This document shows, piece after piece, positions 1 to 6,040 of a stretch of 6,375 nucleotides of DNA. A model generated the notes under the pieces. The model was not told the origin of the DNA. It saw nothing but the letters and a program-made list of their open reading frames with translations, and made no database searches. Both the position numbers and the translations under genes were made by a program. Position 1 is the stretch's first letter, and every line of letters starts with the position of its first letter. This DNA is from Betaproteobacteria bacterium (GTDB lineage: Bacteria > Pseudomonadota > Gammaproteobacteria > Burkholderiales > Burkholderiaceae_C): NCBI GenBank assembly GCA_009922295.1, contig RFWA01000143.1, forward strand, positions 1 to 6,375. The letters run 5' to 3'.

Positions 1-587
1 TTCACCACCAAGCGGGCGCTGATGTCCATGATGTGCTCCACCTCGACCAGCCGGTTGGCACGCAGGGTGTTGCCAGTGCTGACCAGATCGACGATGGCGT
101 CCGACAGCCCCACCAGCGGCGCGAGCTCCATACTGCCGTAGAGCTTGATCAGGTCCACGTGCACGCCCTTGGTGGCAAAGAACTCGCGCGCAATAGCCAC
201 GTACTTGGTGGCGACCCGCAACCGCGAGCCCTGGCGCACGGCATGGGCGTAGTCAAAGTCGGCCCGCACCGCCACACTGATGCGGCAGCGCGAAATGCCC
301 AGGTCCAAGGGCTGGTAAAGGCCGGCTGCGCCAGCGTTGCCGCCCCAGGCGGCGATGTGCTCGATCAGGGTGTCGCGGCCCGTGATGCCCAGGTCAGCGC
401 CGCCGTACTGCACGTAGGTGGGCACGTCGGTGGCGCGCACCACCAGCACGCGTACGTCCGGTTGGTTGGTGTCCAGAATCAGTTTGCGGGAGGTGTCGGG
501 GTCGTCCAGCACCTCGATGCCAGCAGCACGCAGCAGCGGCAGGGTCTCCTCAAAGATGCGGCCTTTGGACAGGGCTAGGGTGATCAT
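1..587 (-). CDS. hisG: ATP phosphoribosyltransferase catalytic subunit, short form (partial, 3' end beyond left edge)
   Basis: HisG condenses ATP with PRPP to give phosphoribosyl-ATP, the first and feedback-controlled step of histidine biosynthesis in the cytoplasm. The 195 visible residues start MITLALSKGRIFEETLPLL, typical of the short HisG family. They carry the family block DVPTYVQYGGADLGITGRD (about residues 54-72), GLYQPLDLGISRCR (89-102) and the PRPP-binding loop DLVSTGNTLRAN (167-178). The frame is still open at the left edge; short-form HisG proteins are about 210-230 residues, so only a short tail is missing. Short HisG lacks the C-terminal regulatory domain and normally needs HisZ as a partner, so a hisZ gene is expected elsewhere (inference). 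The ATG overlaps the murA stop in an ATGA and has no clear Shine-Dalgarno, which suggests coupling to murA. One oddity is the segment IAAWGGNAGAA (78-88), about eight residues longer than I expect at this place. Confidence 0.97.
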   Translation of the reverse strand, partial: MITLALSKGRIFEETLPLLRAAGIEVLDDPDTSRKLILDTNQPDVRVLVVRATDVPTYVQYGGADLGITGRDTLIEHIAAWGGNAGAAGLYQPLDLGISRCRISVAVRADFDYAHAVRQGSRLRVATKYVAIAREFFATKGVHVDLIKLYGSMELAPLVGLSDAIVDLVSTGNTLRANRLVEVEHIMDISARLVV

Positions 588-1849
588 TTGACGCGCTGAA
601 TGTCAGCGCCCAGGGCGCGCAGCTTGCTCTCCATCTGGTCATAGCCGCGGTCCAGGTGGTAGATGCGGTCCACCACCGTGTCGCCGTCGGCCACCAGACC
701 GGCAATCACCAGGCTGGCCGAGGCCCGCAGGTCGGTGGCCATGACGGTAGCGCCCGACAGCTGCGGCACGCCTTCAACCAGTGCCACCTTGCCGTCGATC
801 TGGATGTTGGCACCCAGGCGAACCAGCTCGTTAACGTGCATGAAGCGGTTTTCAAAAATAGTTTCCGTGACCTTGGCTGTACCCAGTGAGACACAGTTCA
901 AGGCCATGAATTGCGCCTGCATGTCGGTGGGAAAACCGGGGTACTCGGTGGTGCGAAAGCTCTGCGCGCGCAAGCGGCCCTCGGCCTGCACCCGAATGCC
1001 CTCGGCCAGCGGCGTGACGGTGGCGCCAGCGTCACGCAATTTTTCAATCACCGCCTCCAGATGGTCGCCGCGGCCGTGGCGCAGCAGCACGTCACCGCCG
1101 GTGGCGGCCACCGCGCATAAAAAGGTGCCCGTCTCGATGCGGTCGGCCACGACCTGGTGCGTGGCGCCATGCAGTTGCGGCACGCCCTGGATGCGGATGC
1201 GGCTGCTGCCATGGCCTTCGATGCGGGCGCCCATGGCGATCAGCATCTCGGCCAGGTCGGGGATCTCGGGCTCTTGCGCCGCGTTCTCCAAGATGGTTTC
1301 ACCATCGGCGAGGCAGGCGGCCATCAGAAAGTTTTCGGTACCTGTGACGGTGACCATGTCGGTGGCGATGCGGGCGCCGCGCAGCCGTGCAAGGCCTGGC
1401 GCCAGCCGCGCCACCATGTAGCCGTGCTCCACTTTGATGTCGGCGCCCATGGCGGTCAGGCCCTTGATGTGCTGGTCCACCGGACGCGAGCCAATGGCGC
1501 AGCCGCCCGGCAGAGAGACCTTGGCATGGCCGAAGCGGGCCAGCAGCGGCCCCAGCGCCAGCACCGAGGCGCGCATCGTCTTGACCAGTTCGTACGGGGC
1601 CTCGGGCGTGTGCAGCGAGCCGGCATTCAGGTGCAGCAGACCGTCTTCAGCACGTTCGGCCTGCACCCCCATGTTGCGGATCAGCTTGAGCATGGTGGCC
1701 ACGTCTTGGAGGCGCGGCACATTGCGCAGCGTCACAGGCTCGGCGGTCAGAAGGCAGGCACAGAGCTCAGGCAGGGCTGCGTTTTTAGCACCGGAAATAC
1801 TCACTTCGCCGTGCAGGCGGCGGCCGCCGCGAATCAAGAGTTTGTCCAT
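584..1849 (-). CDS. murA: UDP-N-acetylglucosamine 1-carboxyvinyltransferase (MurA)
   Basis: MurA transfers enolpyruvate from PEP to UDP-GlcNAc, the first committed step of peptidoglycan synthesis, in the cytoplasm; it is the fosfomycin target. The product is 421 residues against 419 in E. coli. Visible family residues, numbered from the chosen start, are the Lys22 substrate-site motif in SGAKNAALP, the catalytic Cys117 in LPGGCAIGSRPVD with Arg122, Asp309 in FPTDMQAQF, and Arg401 in HLDRGYD. Cys rather than Asp at the active site predicts fosfomycin sensitivity at the enzyme level (inference). An ATG ten codons upstream (1879) is also open, but it overlaps ibaG by 22 bases. The chosen ATG gives MDKLLIRGG, which lines up with E. 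coli MDKFRVQGP, and leaves an 8-base gap after the ibaG stop. The stop overlaps the hisG start (ATGA). The ibaG-murA pairing is shared with E. coli. Confidence 0.98.
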   Translation of the reverse strand: MDKLLIRGGRRLHGEVSISGAKNAALPELCACLLTAEPVTLRNVPRLQDVATMLKLIRNMGVQAERAEDGLLHLNAGSLHTPEAPYELVKTMRASVLALGPLLARFGHAKVSLPGGCAIGSRPVDQHIKGLTAMGADIKVEHGYMVARLAPGLARLRGARIATDMVTVTGTENFLMAACLADGETILENAAQEPEIPDLAEMLIAMGARIEGHGSSRIRIQGVPQLHGATHQVVADRIETGTFLCAVAATGGDVLLRHGRGDHLEAVIEKLRDAGATVTPLAEGIRVQAEGRLRAQSFRTTEYPGFPTDMQAQFMALNCVSLGTAKVTETIFENRFMHVNELVRLGANIQIDGKVALVEGVPQLSGATVMATDLRASASLVIAGLVADGDTVVDRIYHLDRGYDQMESKLRALGADIQRVK

Positions 1850-1857
1850 GGGCTGGG

Positions 1858-2100
1858 TCAGGCCTGCTGCGCGGCCCACTCGGCCGGGGTGAAGGTTTTC
1901 ATCGACAGGGCGTGCACCTCGTCGGTGTGCATTTTGGCGCCCAGCGTGGCATAGACCTGCTGGTGACGGCGGATGGGGCGCTGGCCTTCAAACTCGGGCG
2001 AGACGATGGTGGCGTACCAGTGGCGGCCGTCGCCTTCGAGTTCGAGGTGCTCGCAGCGCAGGCCGGCGGCGATCAGTGTCTTGAGTTGGTCTGCGGTCAT
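1858..2100 (-). CDS. ibaG: BolA-family protein IbaG
   Basis: This 80-residue protein belongs to the small BolA family, whose members bind monothiol glutaredoxins and [2Fe-2S] clusters; E. coli IbaG (YrbA) is linked to acid stress. It starts MTADQLKTLIAAGLRCEHLEL, continues with GDGRHWYATIVSPEFEG (about 23-39), and ends with the family block HALSMKTFTPAEWA (63-76), close to HAVSIKAYTPAEWA in E. coli IbaG. The conserved His63 is the usual cluster or partner ligand (family knowledge). The same frame stays open further upstream to 2199, but that extension runs through the 3' end of the ABC permease gene and resembles no BolA N-terminus, so I chose the ATG at 2100. It lies 22 bases after the permease stop and has no clear Shine-Dalgarno; a run of seven C directly precedes the ATG. 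Position directly before murA favours IbaG over BolA proper. Confidence 0.92.
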   Translation of the reverse strand: MTADQLKTLIAAGLRCEHLELEGDGRHWYATIVSPEFEGQRPIRRHQQVYATLGAKMHTDEVHALSMKTFTPAEWAAQQA

Positions 2101-2122
2101 GGGGGGGTCCGTATGGAGGGGT

Positions 2123-2878
2123 TCAGCTGCGGATCTTGTAGCCGATGCGCAGCAGGTGCACCGCCAGCGTGCTGGCCGCCGCCAGGGCCACACCCACAAT
2201 GGTCAGGCTGAGCCAGGGCGAGACATCGCTCTGGCCAAAGAAACCGAAGCGAAAGCCGTCGATCATGTAGAAGAAGGGGTTGAGGTGGCTCACGCCCTGC
2301 CAAAACGCCGGCAAGGAATGGATGGAGTAAAACACGCCGCTGAGGAAGGTCATGGGCATGATGACGAAGTTCTGGAAAGCCGCGAGCTGGTCAAACTTCT
2401 CGGCCCACAGGCCTGCGATCAGCCCCAGCGTGCCGAGCAGTGCCGAGCCAAGCACCGCAAACACCAAGATCCACAGCGGCGCGACCACGCCAGGCGCTGC
2501 AAACCAGGCCGTGACCACAAACACGCCCGAGCCGACCAGCAGGCCACGCGCCACGGAGGAGCCGACATAGGCAAAAAACCAGCTCCAGTGCGACAGCGGC
2601 GTCAGCAGCAGAAACACCAGATTGCCCATGATCTTGCTCTGGATCAGCGAGGACGAGCTGTTGGCAAATGAGTTTTGCAACACGCTCATCATGACCAGCC
2701 CTGGCACCAGAAAGGCGGTGTAGCTGATTCGGTCATAGACCTTGACATGGTTTTCGAGCACATGGCCAAAGATCAGCAGGTACAGCACGGCGGTCAGCAC
2801 CGGTGCCGCTACGGTCTGGAAGCTGACCTTCCAGAAGCGCAGCACTTCCTTGTAGAGCAGGGTGCGCCAGCCGGTCAT
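2123..2878 (-). CDS. yadH: ABC-2 type transporter permease, YadH-like
   Basis: Inner-membrane permease of an ABC-2 family exporter, 251 residues against about 256 in E. coli YadH. I see about six hydrophobic segments, near residues 22-41, 56-73, 108-128, 133-158, 166-186 and 222-243. The ABC-2 signature region follows segment five: SGVFYSIHSLPAFWQGVSHL, then NPFFYMIDGFRFGFFG, nearly matching YadH. The conserved FLVPGLVMMSV block sits at 56-66. It should pair with the ATPase encoded immediately upstream, whose stop it overlaps by four bases (ATGA), to form a dimeric exporter. The substrate is unknown: relatives range from drug to polysaccharide and lipid exporters, and YadGH itself has no settled substrate. 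Placement between mlaB and ibaG suggests a cell-envelope role, but this is inference. There is no recognisable Shine-Dalgarno, so translation probably depends on coupling with the ATPase gene. Confidence 0.92.
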   Translation of the reverse strand: MTGWRTLLYKEVLRFWKVSFQTVAAPVLTAVLYLLIFGHVLENHVKVYDRISYTAFLVPGLVMMSVLQNSFANSSSSLIQSKIMGNLVFLLLTPLSHWSWFFAYVGSSVARGLLVGSGVFVVTAWFAAPGVVAPLWILVFAVLGSALLGTLGLIAGLWAEKFDQLAAFQNFVIMPMTFLSGVFYSIHSLPAFWQGVSHLNPFFYMIDGFRFGFFGQSDVSPWLSLTIVGVALAAASTLAVHLLRIGYKIRS

Positions 2879-3822
2879 GGTGCCGGCGTGGCCGCGGCCC
2901 CGCCCTCGTTCTGCTGGCCCATGAGCGCCAGGAATACGTCTTCGAGGTCGGCCTTGCGGACCTCGATGTCCTGCGCCAGCAGGCCAGCCTGGCGCACAGC
3001 GCCGAGGTAGGTCTCGATGTCGATCGCGTCGCGCGCCGGAAACTGCACGATGCGACCGGTGATTCGGGCGCGTTCAGCCAGTGCGGGCGGCAGCTCGCCA
3101 TCGATCTTGAAGCGCAGCACATTGCCAGAGGCCGCCTTGAGCAACTCGCTGGTGCGGTCGAGCGCAATCACGCGGCCAGCCTTGAGCATGGCGATGCGGC
3201 CGCACAGGGCCTCGGCCTCTTCCAGGTAATGGGTGGTGAGCAGCACGGTGTGCCCCTGCTTGTTCAGCCGGGCGATGAACTGCCACAGGGTCTGGCGCAG
3301 CTCGACGTCGACGCCGGCGGTGGGCTCGTCAAGCACGATGACCGGGGGTTTGTGCACCAGCGCCTGCGCCACCAGCACGCGACGCTTCATGCCGCCCGAG
3401 AGCTGACGCATGTTGGCGTTGGCCTTGTCGGTCAGGCCGAGGCTGTCGAGCAACTCATCGATCCAGGCGTCGTTATGGCGGATGCCAAAGTAGCCCGACT
3501 GAAAGCGCAGCGCCTCTCGCACATTGAAAAACGGGTCAAACACCAGCTCTTGCGGCACGATGCCGAGCTTACGCCGGGCATCGGCGTAATCGGTTTGCAC
3601 GTCGCTGCCCAGCACCTTGACGCTGCCGGCACTGGCACGGGTCAGGCCAGCCAGGATGGAGATCATGGTGGTCTTGCCGGCGCCGTTCGGCCCAAGCAGA
3701 CCAAAGAATTCACCGGCCTCGATGTTCAGGCTGACCTGATCCAGCGCTAAAAAGGTACTGCCCTTGGGCCCGCGTGGGGAGGAATAGGTTTTGGAAACCG
3801 ACTGGAAGGAGATGGCTGGCAT
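2875..3822 (-). CDS. yadG: ABC transporter ATP-binding protein, YadG-like (not MlaF)
   Basis: Cytoplasmic ATPase of an ABC-2 exporter, 315 residues. Motifs in order: Walker A GPNGAGKT (44-51), Q-loop VPQE with Gln91, signature LSGGMKRR (141-148), Walker B VIVLDEPTAGVD (161-172) with Glu166 as catalytic base, and the H-loop TTHYLEE with His198. A C-terminal region of about 90 residues (from 225) follows, ending in the DVFLALMG motif common in ABC-2 ATPases, then an Ala/Pro-rich tail. This architecture matches YadG (about 308 residues) and differs from the shorter MlaF. It should not be taken for the Mla ATPase merely because it follows mlaB. The stop overlaps the permease start, which fixes the partner. 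The start lies 21 bases after mlaB, and a perfect inverted repeat fills that gap up to two bases before the ATG, so initiation may be sensitive to RNA structure. Confidence 0.93.
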   Translation of the reverse strand: MPAISFQSVSKTYSSPRGPKGSTFLALDQVSLNIEAGEFFGLLGPNGAGKTTMISILAGLTRASAGSVKVLGSDVQTDYADARRKLGIVPQELVFDPFFNVREALRFQSGYFGIRHNDAWIDELLDSLGLTDKANANMRQLSGGMKRRVLVAQALVHKPPVIVLDEPTAGVDVELRQTLWQFIARLNKQGHTVLLTTHYLEEAEALCGRIAMLKAGRVIALDRTSELLKAASGNVLRFKIDGELPPALAERARITGRIVQFPARDAIDIETYLGAVRQAGLLAQDIEVRKADLEDVFLALMGQQNEGGAAATPAP

Positions 3823-3824
3823 TG

Positions 3825-3845
3825 GAACCCGTATTTTACGGGTTC
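3825..3845 (-). promoter_or_regulatory. Perfect 8-bp inverted repeat at the mlaB / ABC-ATPase junction
   Basis: On the transcribed sense the arms are GAACCCGT and ACGGGTTC, separated by the five-base loop AAAAT. The left arm starts inside the mlaB stop codon (TGA at 3846-3844), and the right arm ends two bases before the ATPase ATG (3822-3820). In RNA this would be a stable short hairpin covering the whole ribosome-binding region of the ATPase gene. No U-run follows, so it is not a classical intrinsic terminator. It could tune ATPase translation so that it depends on ribosomes finishing mlaB, act as an RNA-processing point, or be a protein-binding palindrome on DNA. The repeat itself is read directly from the sequence; any function is inference. 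Confidence 0.55.
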
Positions 3846-4119
3846 AATCGACCGCAGCGACCAGCAAATCGCCAATGCCATAGAGCGCCGCCAGATCTGC
3901 CAGCCGAGTCGGCATTTGCGCCACGGCAAAGGTCTTGCTGATGGCCAGGCTCTGCCGCCGCAGCTCGAGCAGCACGGCCAATGCCGCCGAGTCAAAGCGC
4001 AGCAGCGGCCCTGCATCCACGACGACGACTGCGTCCTGGGCGGGCAACTCCAGCAGCAGCCCACGCAAGCAAGCCTTGGCCTCGGCCTGCCTCAGTTGGG
4101 GGGGTAGCACCAACACCAT
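3844..4119 (-). CDS. mlaB: STAS-domain protein MlaB
   Basis: This is a small cytoplasmic STAS-domain protein of 91 residues; E. coli MlaB has 97. In the Mla complex MlaB binds the ATPase MlaF and is needed for its stability and activity. The visible STAS features are a beta strand DAVVVVDAG (29-37) and the start of the conserved helix, RFDSAALAVLLELRR (41-55). Its Ser44 takes the place of the key Thr of E. coli MlaB (VDTAGLA). The sequence is otherwise weakly conserved, as usual for this family, so the call leans partly on context: it directly follows mlaC, as in E. coli. Its ATG shares one base with the mlaC stop (TGATG), and an AAGG lies three bases upstream of the ATG. The other minus-strand frame over 3747-4064 is a shadow and shows no family features. 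Confidence 0.88.
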   Translation of the reverse strand: MVLVLPPQLRQAEAKACLRGLLLELPAQDAVVVVDAGPLLRFDSAALAVLLELRRQSLAISKTFAVAQMPTRLADLAALYGIGDLLVAAVD

Positions 4120-4757
4120 CAGCCTTTTTTGGCGTTGGCCTTGTTGCGCTCAGACAGCGTGGTAATCAGCCCGTTCAAGCCCCTGGCATTGATTTCCTGC
4201 GCAAACTGGCTGCGGTAGGTCTCTACCAACCAGACACCCAACACATTGAGGTTGTAGATTTTCCAGCCGGCACCCTCGCCTGGCGTTTTTTCCAGACGGT
4301 ATTCAAGCTGGATCGCATCGCCCTGGCCCTTCACCTCAGACCGCACCACCACCTCTTTGTCCTCAGGCGAGGCACGCAGAGGCTTGACGACGATCGTCTG
4401 ATCAACGATCTGGGTCAAGGCACCCGCATAGGTGCGCACCAGCAGAGTCTTGAATTCGTCCAGCAGGCGCTTTTGCTGTTCTGGCGTGGCCTGGCGCCAC
4501 GCCGGCCCCACGGCCGAGGCGGTCATACGTTGAAAATTCACGTTCGGCATGATTTTGGTGTCGACCAGCATGACGATACGGCCAACATCACCGGCCTGAA
4601 TCGACTTGTCGGCGCGAATGGTGTCCAGTACCTCGGTCGACAGGCGTTTGATCAGCGCGTCGGCGGTCTCGTCGGCGGCCAGGGCGGGTAAGGCCAGCAG
4701 GCTAGCGCTGAACAGCAGGCAAGTCACAAGGCATTGCTTGAGGATTCGATGAATCAT
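4119..4757 (-). CDS. mlaC: Periplasmic phospholipid-binding protein MlaC (Ttg2D family)
   Basis: MlaC is the periplasmic shuttle carrying phospholipid between the outer-membrane MlaA-porin complex and the inner-membrane MlaFEDB complex. The 212-residue product has a clear signal peptide: Lys/Arg near the start, a hydrophobic core VTCLLFSASLLALP, and a probable cleavage ALA|ADE after residue 27. The mature part shows family blocks VDTKIMPNVNFQRMTASAVG (65-84), a following segment with WRQATPEQQKRLLDEF (87-102), and the C-terminal WKIYNLNVLGVWLVETYRSQ (165-184) followed by FAQEI. This is the MlaC/Ttg2 pattern in which a tyrosine-arginine-serine motif ends the lipid-binding fold. The start overlaps the mlaA stop by four bases (ATGA). 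The gene ends in an A6 run encoding Lys-Lys before Gly and the stop. Length and domain content are normal. Confidence 0.96.
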   Translation of the reverse strand: MIHRILKQCLVTCLLFSASLLALPALAADETADALIKRLSTEVLDTIRADKSIQAGDVGRIVMLVDTKIMPNVNFQRMTASAVGPAWRQATPEQQKRLLDEFKTLLVRTYAGALTQIVDQTIVVKPLRASPEDKEVVVRSEVKGQGDAIQLEYRLEKTPGEGAGWKIYNLNVLGVWLVETYRSQFAQEINARGLNGLITTLSERNKANAKKG

Positions 4758-5545
4758 GGTAAGACTTTCTTATCTGGGACCCCAGGCTGCGCTAGGGCTT
4801 CTTCTTCCGGCGGATTGCCGCCAAAGATATCATTTCTACGGCGCTGCAAAAAGGCGTCACGGGTGAAGGTATAACGGTCCAAGGCCACTTCTTCGAGCAT
4901 GCTAGTGGCTTTGAGCAAGCTGGACCGGGTGTCGATGCCACGCAACACGGTCGCAGCATTGCGCCCTGGGACATAGGGAATTTGCCTGACCAGGTCGCCC
5001 TGCCAATCCAGTGGCAGCGCCACGGTATCCCGCAGCGTAGATGGCCCCAACACCGGCAACATCAGGTAGGGGCCGGGCGGGACGCCCCAGAAACCGAGGG
5101 TATGGCCGAAATCCTTGGTGTGGCGCTCGATGTCCATCTCGGAGGCGACATCAACCACGCCACCGATGCCAATCAAGGTGTTGAAAACCACGCGCGTGAC
5201 GTTGTCTGTCACCGCACGGCCATTCAGCTGGAGTGCGCTATTGACGGCGGACCAGACATCTTCCAGATTGCCAAACACATTGCCAATGCCCTGGCGGACC
5301 CGCGTCGGTGTGCGTTCGCGGTACAGGGTGGCCACCGGTTTGACCAGCGCCGTGTCGAGGGTATCGTTCAAGCGAAACACGCCCCGGTTGAACGACTCCA
5401 GCGGGTCATGTGGGGTAACCTGCGGACCGCTGGCACACCCCACCAAAGCGAGCAACAGCTCGGCGAGCAAAAAGCCATGCACTGCCACAAGGACCGGCCG
5501 GCGTCGGCGTTGGTGACAGATTGAGCCGAAGCCGCTCACCGTCAT
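4754..5545 (-). CDS. mlaA: Outer-membrane lipoprotein MlaA (VacJ)
   Basis: MlaA sits in the inner leaflet of the outer membrane, usually with a porin, and removes mislocalised phospholipid from the outer leaflet, handing it to MlaC. The 263-residue product has an N-terminal RRRR (13-16), a hydrophobic stretch and a lipobox LVGC with the lipidated Cys37. Residue +2 is Ala, not Asp, consistent with sorting to the outer membrane. Family blocks are DPLESFNRGVFRLND (47-61), FGHTLGFWGVPPGPYLML (146-163) with LGPSTLRD (166-173), and ALDRYTFTRDAFLQRRRNDI (221-240). The signal peptide is longer than usual and its core contains His23 and Glu29. Later starts would lose the basic region, and the chosen ATG overlaps the mlaD stop (ATGA) with an AAGG seven bases upstream. 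In E. coli mlaA is unlinked from mlaFEDCB; here it lies between mlaD and mlaC. Confidence 0.96.
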   Translation of the reverse strand: MTVSGFGSICHQRRRRPVLVAVHGFLLAELLLALVGCASGPQVTPHDPLESFNRGVFRLNDTLDTALVKPVATLYRERTPTRVRQGIGNVFGNLEDVWSAVNSALQLNGRAVTDNVTRVVFNTLIGIGGVVDVASEMDIERHTKDFGHTLGFWGVPPGPYLMLPVLGPSTLRDTVALPLDWQGDLVRQIPYVPGRNAATVLRGIDTRSSLLKATSMLEEVALDRYTFTRDAFLQRRRNDIFGGNPPEEEALAQPGVPDKKVLP

Positions 5546-6033
5546 GGTTTTGCCTTGGGCGTCACGTCCGGCGTGCTGGCATCGGCTGCCTTGTTGTACA
5601 AAAATTGGCTGATCAGGCTCTCCAGCACCACGGCAGACTGGGTGCTGCCAATGACATCGTCAGCCGCCAGGTTTTTCGCCTCGGCGCCGGCCTCGATCCC
5701 CAGGTACTGCTCACCGAGCAGGCCGCTGGTCAGGATCTTGAGCGAGCTGTCCTTGGGAAAGGCATAGCGGCTCTCTAGCGCCAACGTGACGAGAGCCTGA
5801 AAAGACTTGTCATCAAACACGATCTTCTCAACGCGCCCCACGACCACACCGGCGCTGCGCACTGCGGCCTTGGGTTTGAGGCCGCCCACATTGTCAAACT
5901 TGGCGACCACCCGGTAAGTGGTCTGAAAACTCAAACTCAAGAGGTTGGCCGACTGAAGGGCCAAGAACAGGATGGCGGCGGCGCCAATCAGCACAAACAG
6001 ACCAACCCAGACATCATTTTTGGAGCGTTGCAT
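5542..6033 (-). CDS. mlaD: Phospholipid ABC transporter substrate-binding protein MlaD (MCE domain)
   Basis: MlaD forms a hexameric ring on the periplasmic side of the inner membrane, anchored to MlaE, and passes lipid between MlaC and the transporter. The 163-residue protein begins MQRSKNDVWVGLFVLIG, close to E. coli MQTKKNEIWVGIF, with one membrane helix at about 8-27. The MCE domain follows (about 39-117): FDNVGGLKPKAAVRSAGVVV (46-65), then GRVEKI. The hydrophobic pore-loop motif is TSGLLGEQYLGI (102-113), where the Leu pair lines the central channel in E. coli. The C-terminal helix AVVLESLISQFLYN (134-147) matches the E. coli end before a short Pro/Ala/Lys tail, which is shorter than in E. 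coli (183 residues in total). The start is supported by a Shine-Dalgarno-like AAGGGA seven bases upstream and lies 11 bases after the mlaE stop. Confidence 0.97.
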   Translation of the reverse strand: MQRSKNDVWVGLFVLIGAAAILFLALQSANLLSLSFQTTYRVVAKFDNVGGLKPKAAVRSAGVVVGRVEKIVFDDKSFQALVTLALESRYAFPKDSSLKILTSGLLGEQYLGIEAGAEAKNLAADDVIGSTQSAVVLESLISQFLYNKAADASTPDVTPKAKP

Positions 6034-6040
6034 ACGGCTT

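Noticed and set aside
663..1421. 252-codon open frame on the plus strand across murA
   Set aside because: It lies fully antisense to murA, whose active-site motifs are intact, and its Ser/Arg/Ala-rich product resembles no family. It is a shadow expected in GC-rich DNA.
1850..1879. Upstream ATG giving MurA ten extra residues
   Set aside because: It would overlap ibaG by 22 bases and adds residues absent from E. coli MurA; the downstream ATG aligns with the family start.
1157..1954. 265-codon plus-strand open frame over murA and ibaG
   Set aside because: Antisense to two confidently identified genes, with a low-complexity His/Gln/Ala-rich product and no motif.
1973..2671. 232-codon plus-strand open frame over ibaG and the ABC permease
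   Set aside because: The charged Arg/Gln/His-rich product is the antisense image of a membrane protein gene; no domain or start signal supports it.
4123..4129. A6G run at the end of mlaC, where a -1 slip would enter the mlaB frame
   Set aside because: The codon phase (AAA AAA GGC) is not the canonical X XXY YYZ slippery phase. A fusion would join an exported periplasmic protein to a cytoplasmic STAS domain, which makes no functional sense.
3981..4691. 236-codon plus-strand open frame over mlaB and mlaC
   Set aside because: Antisense to mlaB and mlaC, with no recognisable motif.
4743..4755. 5-base inverted repeat (GATTC, 3-base loop, GAATC) at the start of mlaC
   Set aside because: Arms of five bases in coding sequence are expected by chance at this length, and nothing else marks a regulatory role.
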